Source of the DNA: Acanthosepion lycidas
Taxonomy: Eukaryota > Mollusca > Cephalopoda > Sepiida > Sepiidae
NCBI GenBank assembly: GCA_963932145.1
Contig: OZ010605.1
Span: 24,329,874 to 24,393,873, forward strand
DNA: 64,000 bases
Direction: 5' to 3'
Shown: in pieces, positions 11,403-19,472 of the stretch
Layout: the number at the start of each line of letters is the position of its first letter
How positions within the stretch are numbered: position 1 is the first letter of the stretch
Translations under genes and position numbers: made by a program
The notes under the pieces: model-generated
The model's input: the letters and a program-made list of their open reading frames with translations, nothing else
The model's database searches: none
Told to the model about the DNA's origin: nothing

Positions 11403-11586
11403 TGAACGCATAAAGAGTGAATATGCTAAAATTGACGGCAATGTGGTGCTATTGCATCGAGTTCACGTGAATCTTGCAAAGCACATCCACCTTTTCATCA
11501 GAAATGACGGAAATCATATTGAAAATGTTATTTGTTAATATTCCAATTCAATAAAATGTTGTTGAAAATTTAATTTCTTGAAAATA
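11403..11586. repeat. Direct duplication, left copy (184 bp)
   Basis: This copy is about 90 per cent alike by eye to 12026-12208, in the same orientation, 623 bp away start to start. Both run from TGAA-GCATAAAGAG through TGACGGCAATGTGGTG and CACGTGAATCTTGC to TTTAATTTCTTGAAAAT. The copies do not have LTR ends (no CA end) and the interior is only about 440 bp. The origin is unknown. Confidence 0.85.
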
Positions 11587-12025
11587 GGCATTATTGCCTA
11601 AGTGTCTAAAGACACAACCTGTATAATGATTAAAAAAAAAAGCTACACCGGTTTATTAGCTCACTTTCATCAGCTCAAAAATCGAGGACAAAATGATGGT
11701 TACAGTGACTAAAAATATACAGCCCCAATGTTATATACAAAAAATATAACATTAAAGAGTAAATACATTTAAGTCCACCAAATACTTCTGCTTACACAGA
11801 GAGGGCTGGTAGGACTTAATGCATATTGATTCCAAAACCTTCAACTGATAATCGGTATTAGAATTACTCAGCACTAAAAACGCCACTGATTTTTAATCAA
11901 ATGTTCAGTTGAACCTAATACGTTAGCATACCTATGTAAATTGTTTACCTTTCAATTTCGAATATTTGGTAGACCGCGTTGACCTCCAAACTTTGAACTG
12001 TACTCACAGATGCATCACAATTGAA

Positions 12026-12208
12026 TGAATGCATAAAGAGCGAATGTACTAAAATTGACGGCAATGTGGTGTTATTGCATCGAGTTCACGTGAATCTTGC
12101 AAAGCACATCCAACTCTTCATCAGAAATTACAGAAATCATATTGGAAATGTTATTTGTTAATATTCCAATACAATAAAATGTTGCTGAAAATTTAATTTC
12201 TTGAAAAT
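12026..12208. repeat. Direct duplication, right copy (183 bp)
   Basis: Partner of 11403-11586. The frame at 12072-12293 on the minus strand lies mostly in this repeat. The equivalent frame is not kept in the left copy, which argues against coding. Confidence 0.85.
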
Positions 12209-12583
12209 GTTTGCTTATATGTCGATACTTTAGAGGCACATGCTGCATAATGGCTGGCATAAAATATGTTTCTATGATTCTAACACTTTCCAAACTATTC
12301 TAGTGATGGTGATTGGCTTGTCCTCTACCTTCGGCGTTAAAGCATCATAATAAATGACTGATGGTCATTGAGTTATGTGTTTTATTTCTTGTGACAATTC
12401 ACTGCACTTCAAACGCCTAACTCAGTTTGGGTCTGTTCAGACAAATGTTGTTTCAGTTCCTTCATTTTCTCGAAATCTGAAAGTAGCTTTATCCGTTTTG
12501 AGGCCCGACTATAAAATGGTTCATAACTGCCGATATCTCAATCATTTTATCAACCATTAAAACATCTGAAACAAAAGGTACAG

Positions 12584-12586
<3 letters not shown>

Positions 12587-12616
<30 letters not shown>
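12587..12616. repeat. (TAA)n microsatellite, 5' flank of LINE copy A
   Basis: About ten TAA units lie immediately upstream of the truncated start of Dong-like copy A, the position expected for a target tract. Confidence 0.9.
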
Positions 12617-12985
12617 TTCTTATTGACATAAGTCACTGCAGATTATAGTGTATCGTTGAAGATCTTGAAAAAAGATTTTTAAAAAACGTGGCACATGAGT
12701 ACATTAATAATTCCATTTGTAGCTGGAACCGTCGGATTGATTGGAAAAGTTTCCAATAGATTCAGTGAAAGGATTCCTGGAAGTCCATGCCTTAATGAAA
12801 TGCCAAAAAAAATGTTCTCAAGAGTACAGCCCACACTATACGAAGGGCTTTATCTAAGTAAAATATGTGTGAATTTGTTTTTCGAAAATGCTCAGGGGAA
12901 AATGTCATGATGCCATTTCTGACCTTAGGTCTTTGGTCGGAAGGAAACGTGTATACAAAAGAACCCTGAGGAAAAAAAAAAAAAA
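12617..12985 (+). pseudogene. Dong/R4-like LINE 3' end, copy A
   Basis: This is a 5'-truncated copy starting directly at a (TAA)n tract. The coding part aligns with copy B from its CTTATTGATATGGC point, but with deletions and frameshifts. Recognisable pieces include PFVAGTVGLIGKVSNRF and a stretch ending SRVQPTLYEGLYL. The 3' untranslated block with GTCATGATGCCATTTCTGACC is shared with all other copies, and the copy ends in an A run that passes into (TAA)n at 12986. Confidence 0.85.

Positions 12986-13024
<39 letters not shown>
12986..13024. repeat. (TAA)n between LINE copies A and B
   Basis: About twelve TAA units are shared by the 3' tail of copy A and the 5' junction of copy B. Confidence 0.9.
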
Positions 13025-13027
<3 letters not shown>

Positions 13028-13660
13028 GTTGCACGATGTTGGCACCCACTGAATATAAAACCCGACATGACAGAGTGGGCCAATATCTGCACTGGAAAAT
13101 CTGAAACTTCTACGGGAAGGAAACTGAAAGAAACTGGTACCAACACCACCCAGACCCGGTTACGGAGATAGGACCTGTTACAATTCTATGGGACTACACA
13201 ATTCACACTGACAGAACAATCAAGGCCAACCGCCCAGATATTGTTATTAAAGACCACAAACAAAAACGGTGCCTCCTTATTGATATGGCAGTCCCTGCTG
13301 ACTGCAATGTATCTTTGAAGATATTCAAAAAGCTGTCAAAATACAAGGACCTTGAAATAGAGGTCTCGAAAATGTGGCATATGGGAACATCAACAATCCC
13401 TGTTGTAGTTGGAGCCCTAGGACTGGTTGGAAAAGATTGCAGTAGACTAATTACAGGCATTCTTGGAAGCCCATGCCTCAAGGAGATACAAAAAATTGTT
13501 CTGACAAGTACAGCCCACACTTTACGAAGGGCTTTATCCATGTAATTATTTTATTTTATTTTTGTCAGTGAAAAGTGTCATGATGCCATTTCTAACCTTA
13601 GGTCCCTGGGTGGGACCCGGAAAGAAATGTGTAAACGCCAGAAAGCAAAGAAAATAAAAA
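13025..13660 (+). pseudogene. Dong/R4-like LINE 3' end with restriction-like endonuclease region, copy B
   Basis: This is the longest tail copy, about 170 codons to a stop at 13543-13545. It starts GCTMLAPTEY, then RHD (about 13063-13071), HW, then RPD (13231-13239), then LLID with Asp at 13282-13284 and a KY segment near 13340. This is the order of the restriction-enzyme-like endonuclease (RLE) found C-terminal to the RT in R2/R4/Dong-type LINEs, where it nicks a specific target. One internal TGA follows HWKI. About 115 bp of 3' untranslated sequence leads into (TAA)n. The body begins inside (TAA)n. It is almost identical to copy F at 17747, so the family moved recently. RLE class: known family features; Dong/R4: inference strengthened by the TAA target. 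Confidence 0.88.
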
Positions 13661-13670
13661 TAATAATAAT
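13661..13670. repeat. Short (TAA)n between LINE copies B and C
   Basis: Three to four TAA units continue the A-rich tail of copy B and border the start of copy C. Confidence 0.8.
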
Positions 13671-14132
13671 AAAAACAATCAAAGCTAACCGGCTTGACAT
13701 TGTTATTAGCGACCGAAAACAAAAAAAGTGCCTCCGCATTGATATTGCAGTCCCTGCAGACTGCAATGCATCTTTGAAGATCTTCAAAAAGCTATAAAAT
13801 TACAAGGATCTCGAAATCGAAATACCAAAAATGTGGTACATGGGAACATCAACAATCCCTGTTGTAGTTGGAGCTCTCTAATTGATTGAAAAAGATTCCA
13901 GTAGATTAATTGAAGGAATTCCTGGAAGTCCATGCGTTAATGTAATACCAAAAAAATGTTCTCACAAGTACAGCCCACACTATACGAAGGGCTTTATCTA
14001 TGTAAATTATGCTTATGTTTTTTTGTTTTGTTTTTTTAATTGGTCAGAAGAAAATGTCATGATGCCATTTCTAACCTTAGGTCTCTGGGCGAGACCCGAA
14101 AAGAAATGTGTACACACCAGAAATCAAAGGAA

Positions 14133-14133
<1 letters not shown>
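13671..14133 (+). pseudogene. Dong/R4-like LINE 3' end, copy C
   Basis: It starts at a point equivalent to 13208 of copy B (ACAATCAAAGC). It keeps the RLE second half in part and has stops after a LQKAIK-like stretch. The shared 3' untranslated block is present. It is more diverged than B and F, so it is an older insertion. It ends in (TAA)n at 14134. Confidence 0.85.

Positions 14134-14191
<58 letters not shown>
14134..14191. repeat. (TAA)n tail of LINE copy C
   Basis: About eighteen TAA units terminate copy C. Poly-Asn or poly-Ile frames across it are artefacts of the repeat. Confidence 0.9.
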
Positions 14192-14194
<3 letters not shown>

Positions 14195-14431
14195 GAAATA
14201 CCACTAAACGTGCAGTGTCCAAAAGAAGTAAATTATAAAGTTGTGGGTCAAGACCAAACTAATCCCTAATATCAAATGTTTTATAATCTCAGACTGAACA
14301 GTTTATTGTTTCTGCTCAAGACCAGTAGATTAAAACCATTTGCAACCAAAAGATCTTCAACGACAACACCAGTCAAAAGAAACTATAGACCATCTTGTCT
14401 CTGGGTAGTCGGAATTGGTCAAGACATAATA

Positions 14432-14562
14432 GTGTCCTGGGTATGACGATAAACTACATCCAAAAGCAAAGCCCCTGATCAGGAGGTATTGAGGAGCGTG
14501 GAACCACCTCTTAATTGTTGGTGTTCCCAGGTCCACCTGACTGGGGTTAGTAGTACCTGTTA
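14432..14562 (+). repeat. Composite retroposon R, 5' fragment, copy 1
   Basis: Begins GTCCTGGGTATGACGATAAA and includes CTGATCAGGAGG, GGAACCACCTCTTAATTG and GGTGTTCCCAGGTCCACC. These blocks recur in the same order at 17351, 49724 and 50383, and the opening block recurs at 55307. Only the conserved 5' part is present here; the variable internal repeat and the CAAA tail are missing. The minus-strand frame at 14357-14617 is a shadow of this repeat. Confidence 0.75.
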
Positions 14563-14667
14563 GAAGAAAAGTACTATGAATTAAAAGAAAAATTCTTCTA
14601 TAGGGCCTAAGAACCATAGTTTGGACCCGATTCTACAGGATACAAAGCAAAAAGCATAACATACACA

Positions 14668-14694
14668 AATAATAATAATAATAATAATAATAAT
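14668..14694. repeat. (TAA)n microsatellite
   Basis: Nine TAA units with no recognisable LINE end beside them; possibly an orphan tail or an unoccupied target. Confidence 0.85.
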
Positions 14695-15278
14695 GTGAAA
14701 CTTTTAGGTGTGTACCGTAAGTAAACTTTGAAATAAATATTCATAAAAAAATTGAAGTTACTCTTGATACATCTTAATACTACAAAACTCGCTGATTAAT
14801 TTATTTTATAATCCTGATCATTGTAAACAACATTCCTGTAGTAGACTGCCATTGCAAGTTGTTGAGAAAGGTTTTCTTTAATGGCTACAAAGACTCGAAT
14901 TCTGACCTTTGAGAAGATTTGCAGGAAGTCGTTGTCTCTTTTTTGTTTTTGCACAAAAGGTTAGCCATGTTATAAATCATGATAGATCATTTTCATTGAT
15001 CGGGGTCCATTAGATGTCTTGGATTGTATGTCATGAGATAAGGTTTATAGTGATATGATGATGTCACGTAGTCACTGTAAATCACTTTGTCTATTATATC
15101 ATTGGGAAAACCGGGGTGACAACATTGTCCATTAAATACCTTGCTTTACAAACAATAATAATAATAGTGATGGTGGTGGTGGTAAAACAATAGATAGAGT
15201 AGTTGTTGCTGAAAGAGCAACAATAATTTGAAATCCTTACACAAGTTTAAAAGAAATACATTAGCCATAATTTTTGAA
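14695..15278. other. AT-rich stretch with short TAA and GGT runs
   Basis: No classified repeat is seen. TAA at about 15153 and GGT at about 15172-15182 precede the small reading frame at 15279. Confidence 0.4.
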
Positions 15279-15467
15279 ATGATGAAGTATTATTTTGTTC
15301 TTATTGTTTTGTTTTTGGTTTGTATAATACGAGTTGACACCGGGGTATCAAATTTAAAGATACAACATGTTTTTTGTATCAGGAAATGCAAAGAGATGAG
15401 ATGTCATGCCATAGAGAAGACAAACATGTGTGGTGATAGAATAGAGAGAAATCTACGTAGAATGTGA
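15279..15467 (+). CDS. Hypothetical small secreted Cys-containing peptide
   Basis: This is a 62-codon frame beginning with two successive ATGs (15279 and 15282); I start at the first. Residues 3-18 are strongly hydrophobic (FVLIVLFLVCII), followed by RVDTG, which fits a signal peptide cleaved near residue 22. The remaining 40 residues carry four cysteines spaced C-x3-C-x4-C-x9-C among many Lys and Arg. Such layouts occur in small secreted peptides of many kinds, but I recognise no family and assign no function. It is not part of any repeat I can identify. It may instead be one exon or a chance frame; no TATA, splice or polyadenylation signal is convincing. Confidence 0.3.
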   Translation: MMKYYFVLIVLFLVCIIRVDTGVSNLKIQHVFCIRKCKEMRCHAIEKTNMCGDRIERNLRRM

Positions 15468-15669
15468 TAAGTACCCAGGAATATGAATTTTGGGCTAGTC
15501 AGTTATTTAGAGCTACCAGTAATTTCTTCCACATATTTGTTTGCTCCTTTTGATATCATTATAGCCCTACAGAAGGTGCTTATCGCCCTTTGGTTGAGAT
15601 AAGTCACATGACGGCCGCTTAGTGACGTCACTTCATACAGTGACGTGAGTGACCATTCATTTTTATCTT

Positions 15670-16018
15670 TTTTTATGTGCCATGCCCTTTCAGAACGTAG
15701 ACGATCATGGCTCTCCACCTACCTCAAAACCTTGCAGCTCTCAGCAAGTTCCTTCCCTCAGCTTCCTCACCCAGACCACGTTCTGTTATCCATCTGCTCA
15801 AGCTCGTCAGGTATGTCACGCCGCTTTCCTTTGTCTCTCATTCCCTCTATTTGACCCGTGAGTATCAGATTCTCCAGGCCCACTTTCCTCATAAATGTGT
15901 CCCAGAAAATTCAGCTGCCCTTTCTTTTGTTAAGTATAAGCCTTCTTCTTGTTTGTAACCCATCTAAGACCTCGTTGTTGCTCACATGCTCGGTCCATGA
16001 TATTCTTAGCATCCTTCA
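15670..16018 (-). pseudogene. LINE C-terminal end (GHGT-type family), copy 1
   Basis: The minus strand, in shifting frames, gives RISWTEHVSNNEVL, then RKGQLNFLGH, then GLENLILTG, then an ending MIVYVLKGHGT and stop. Copies of the same C-terminus lie at 47170-47450 and 47525-47727. This is the post-RT tail of an endonuclease-encoding LINE; the clade is uncertain (RTE-like is my best guess). It is broken by several frameshifts and 5'-truncated. The three overlapping plus-strand frames at 15645-15958 are shadows of it. Confidence 0.7.
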
Positions 16019-16152
16019 ATTTGTTTACAGCAGCCAAACCGAGCCTGGGCTGAAGCTAAATCTGAACCCCTACCCCGAGAAGCCTACAGGCACGAGGTGT
16101 CGTTACTCTTTGGGAATATGTCTTCCACAGATATAGAAAGAACTCACATAGT

Positions 16153-16299
16153 ATGAGTTTTATCTATGTAAAATATGGGTGATCTTAGTTTTATTTCTTT
16201 TGTAAAAATGTTCTGTGGAAAATGTCATGAAGCCATTTCTGACCTTAGATCTGTGGTTGGGATCGGGAAGGAAATGTTTACACAACAAAAATCAAGGAC

Positions 16300-16300
<1 letters not shown>
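16153..16300 (+). mobile_element. Dong/R4-like LINE 3' untranslated end, copy D
   Basis: Only the last part of the element is present: the TTTATCTATGTAA segment that follows the stop region in other copies, GTCATGA-GCCATTTCTGACC, and GGAAATGTTTACAC, ending in (TAA)n at 16301. It is the only one of the six tail copies whose 5' side is not a TAA tract. Confidence 0.8.

Positions 16301-16363
<63 letters not shown>
16301..16363. repeat. (TAA)n between LINE copies D and E
   Basis: Twenty-one TAA units form the tail of copy D and the 5' junction of copy E. Confidence 0.9.
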
Positions 16364-16367
<4 letters not shown>

Positions 16368-16533
16368 AAAAATGTGGCACATGGGAACATCAAATTTCCC
16401 CGTTGTAGTTGGAGCCCTCGGATTGATTGGAAAAGATTCCAGTAAACTAATTGAAGGGATCTCTGGAAGCCCATGCCTTAAAGAAATACAAAAAAAATTT
16501 ACAGCCCACACCTTACGAAGGGCTTTGTCTCTG

Positions 16534-16586
<53 letters not shown>

Positions 16587-16677
16587 TGTTCATTGGAAAA
16601 TGTCATGATGCCATTTCTAACCTTAGGTGCCTGGGCGAGATACGGAAAGAAATGAGTACGCATCAGAAATCAGAGGA

Positions 16678-16678
<1 letters not shown>
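16364..16678 (+). pseudogene. Dong/R4-like LINE 3' end, copy E, with internal (TA)n
   Basis: It starts AAAAATGTGGCACATGGG, equivalent to 13370 in copy B, and encodes part of the IPVVVGALGLIGK region with frameshifts. Where copies B and F have a T-rich run after the stop, this copy has a (TA)n tract at 16536-16583, then the shared 3' block GTCATGATGCC. It ends in (TAA)n passing into (GAA)n. Confidence 0.85.
16536..16583. repeat. (TA)n microsatellite inside LINE copy E
   Basis: About 24 TA units in the 3' untranslated region, replacing the T-rich run of other copies. Confidence 0.9.
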
Positions 16679-16737
<59 letters not shown>

Positions 16738-16747
16738 AAGAAGAAGA
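16679..16747. repeat. (TAA)n-(GAA)n compound microsatellite, tail of copy E
   Basis: Ten TAA units pass without a break into about thirteen AAG units, so a TAA tail has changed into another triplet repeat. Confidence 0.9.
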
Positions 16748-17350
16748 ATGAACAACAACAAAAATAACGAGAAATAATGACGTATCGAGATATGGAGAAA
16801 GAAAACTGGCGGATTTGGAAAGTAGAGGCGTGAAAATTACCAATTATTGGATCACAAGTTACTATCTAGGAGAAAACTAACGATCACCCTTAGCTTCATA
16901 CAAAATAAAAACGGACAAAGGCGTGCTGCTAGGAACTGTCAGCTACTTTATGAAAAATATTATTTCGACCTTTGCTGAGACGTGATTATTTTCTAGAAAG
17001 CAGTAGAAAAATCGTGAAATGATAAAAGAACTAATAATAATTCTGCTTTTTGAGTATAGAAATCAATATTATATGTACAAAGCAGAATCTATCATATGAG
17101 ATTCAAACGGTTTTCCCAATCCAAGCTAGAAGATAGGATCGTCAACCAAAAGGAAAGATCAATTAATAATTCTAAATTTAAGTGAAAATATAGTATTTTG
17201 GCTTTGAGAGAGAGTTGAAGAAATTGTGGAACATGAAGGTGATAGTCGTTTCTAGTAGTTACTGAAAACGATTCTATTGATCCTGAAAAAAATTGAAAAC
17301 AGCTCGAATACTAAAACGAATGCTATAAGTTTGAGGATACTAGCTGTCGC
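16748..17350. other. AT-rich stretch, nothing recognised
   Basis: No coding frame of note and no classified repeat. Confidence 0.4.
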
Positions 17351-17661
17351 TTAATCCTGGTTATGACGATAAACTACATCAAAGCAAGGCCTCTAAGCGG
17401 AAGGTTTTGAGGAGGGTTGGAACACTTTTTAATTGCTGCTGTTCCCAGGTCCAACTTGACGCGTTAGGATCCCAGCAATGGACAAAGTGTGAACCCTCAA
17501 ACTGGAGTCAAAACGTGAGAACTATAAAAATACATTAGAAAAAATTATCACCAAAACATTTTTTGAAAAAAAATACCAATTCTCCCATGAAAACAAAATT
17601 CCGTCATTAAATGACCCATAAGTAGTCGATACGTCATTAAACAAACAAACAAACCAAACGG
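17351..17661 (+). repeat. Composite retroposon R, copy 2, with CAAA tail
   Basis: Has the R 5' blocks (TATGACGATAAACTACATC, GTTCCCAGGTCC), a short AT-rich internal part with ATACCAATT-type units, and the 3' end CATTAAATGACCCATAA followed by (ACAA)n. The order and end match copies at 50383-51070 and 55307-55645, which defines the element's 3' terminus. Confidence 0.75.
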
Positions 17662-17699
17662 GAGTACGCCACTAGTTATTGATTGCGTGGGCCACTCTA

Positions 17700-17701
<2 letters not shown>

Positions 17702-17746
<45 letters not shown>
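17702..17746. repeat. (TAA)n, 5' flank of LINE copy F
   Basis: Fifteen TAA units end exactly where LINE copy F begins. Confidence 0.9.
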
Positions 17747-18165
17747 CATCCCTCCTTATTGATATGGCAGTCCCTGCTGACTGCAATGTATCTTTGAAGA
17801 TATTCAAAAAGCTGTCAAAATACAAGGACCTTGAAATAGAGGTCTCGAAAATGTGGCATATGGGAACATCAACAATCCCTGTTGTAGTTGGAGCCCTAGG
17901 ACTGGTTGGAAAAGATTGCAGTAGACTAATTGCAGGGATTCCTGGAAGCCCATGCCTCAAGGAGATACAAAAAATTGTTCTGACAAGTACAGCCCACACT
18001 TTACGAAGGGCTATATCTATGTAATTATTTTATTTTATTTTATTTTATTTATTTTTTTTTTTTTTTGTCAGTGAAAAGTGTCATGATGCCATTTCTAACC
18101 TTAGGTCCCTGGGTGGGACCCGGAAAGAAATGTGTAAACGCCAGAAAGCAAAGAAAATAAAAATA
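17747..18165 (+). pseudogene. Dong/R4-like LINE 3' end, copy F
   Basis: Starts at CCTCCTTATTGATATGG, then an open frame from 17764 to a stop at 18022-18024 that differs from copy B by only a few residues (for example IAGIPGS against ITGILGS). The 3' untranslated block is the same as in B apart from the length of a T-rich run. It ends in AAAATAAAAATAATAATCATAA. Its 5' end lies in (TAA)n. Along with B it is the youngest copy in the window. Confidence 0.88.
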
Positions 18166-18795
18166 ATAATCATAATAAATTGTGAAATGTCTGGTGGCGC
18201 TAAGCTTCAAACGATAAGATATCAACTTATGAAGCTTAAAATTGGTTGCATTACAAATGATTTAGTTTATGACAAGATGGCTCCTCCCAATCATAGACAG
18301 CAAAATGTGGTTAGTCTTTACAAGAAATAAAGATTAACGAATATTAATTGCACTTGTCAAAGTCAAGCCACAAACAACTCTGATCGGAACAGCAAAATTA
18401 CCGTCGGGTTTGGCAAGTGATCTCGTTGCTTTGTGAGTACCAGTTAATCTAAAATGAAAATCCGTCAATAGATTATGACGAGAAAATATGAATGTGTGTG
18501 AGTGCATCTTTACAATGCGGGGATGTGGGTCACTTTTTTCCTGTTTTTTTGTTTTTGTTTTTCAATTTTTGTTGTTGTTGTTTGGTACGAAGCCTTCAAA
18601 AATTAAACATTTTTAAGACATTCATTTGTTTATAAGACAAAGACTACATTTATGGAGAGCTTTCTTTGAATTTTCTTTCAGATGAAAAACATGGCGGATT
18701 ATTTCTTCTTGAAATCCCTTTGTTAAATTTTTCCAAAATACTCAATGTTTGCTGAAAAGAAGATAAATTTTACAACTCATTTCACTATTTAGAAT
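18166..18795. other. Spacer before the SINE pair
   Basis: Contains a small inverted repeat (AAGCTTC at 18203 with GAAGCTT near 18230) and T-rich runs. No gene recognised. Confidence 0.4.
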
Positions 18796-19089
18796 TTTGC
18801 GACTATTATCCTCATCTTTGTTGCTATATTTATCACAACGGTTCGGCCGTTGTACGCCCCGGCCTTCTTCTTGTGGTTGGAATGTCGAACTGAAAACTTT
18901 ATTTCGCTCACTGGGCTAGTCTGTTCTAGTTCCACGTGCCATGTCTAATGGATGTCAGTTATCAGTTACCTCCTGTTAATTCACCTCTCCATGTTCTCCA
19001 CTGCCTTAACCACGTGTTGAACTCACAACCCTTTGGGTTTTGTCACTGGATCTAACCATCACCTTTATCCACTGTGCAATGTGTCCTTA
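18796..19089 (-). mobile_element. tRNA-derived SINE S, copy 1 (minus)
   Basis: Read on the minus strand: a tRNA-like head with GCACAGTGGATAAAGG (A-box region) and GAGTTCAACACG (B-box region), then a body with GATAACTGATAACTGAC and CACGTGGAACTAGAACAG, then the tail GAAGGCCGGGGCGTACAACG. The tail stops after GATGAGGATAATAGTCGC, so it is 3'-truncated. It lies head to head with copy 2, about 17 bp away. Confidence 0.85.
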
Positions 19090-19106
19090 AATTAATACAC
19101 AGATAT

Positions 19107-19472
19107 CCATAAGGATACATGGCATAGTGGATAAAGGCGAGGTTAGATCCAGTGACAGGACCCAAAGAGTTGTGATTTCAATACCTGGTGTGGAGAACTT
19201 GGAGAGGGGAATTAACAGGAGATAACTGATAACTGATATCCATGAAACATGGCACGTGGAACTAGAACAGTCTACCCCGAGTGAAGTGTTCAGTTGGACA
19301 TTCCAGCCACCAAAAGAAGGCCGGAGCGTACAATGGCCGAAACTTTGTGATAAATATCAACAAAGATTAGGACAATAGTAGTGATAAATATGGCAACAAA
19401 AATGAGGACAATAATCTGAATAATGTAAATAGTGTACATAATATGTCATCTCAGAAATATAGTCAGATATTA
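19107..19472 (+). mobile_element. tRNA-derived SINE S, copy 2, founder-like unit at the satellite edge
   Basis: The head carries TGGCATAGTGG, an exact pol III A box, and a weakened B box (GATTTCAATACC). The body is shared with copies at 45866, 52066, 52381 and 55932. The tail begins at about 19315 and is the first, irregular unit of the 125-bp satellite: it is about 158 bp because a GTGATAAATAT-to-GGACAATA piece is duplicated. The array then runs on in the same strand and phase. This is the only point where a SINE head joins the array. Confidence 0.88.

Noticed and set aside
11403..12208. LTR pair of a small retrotransposon
   Set aside because: Copies do not end in CA, and the 440-bp interior has no primer-binding site, polypurine tract or coding sequence.
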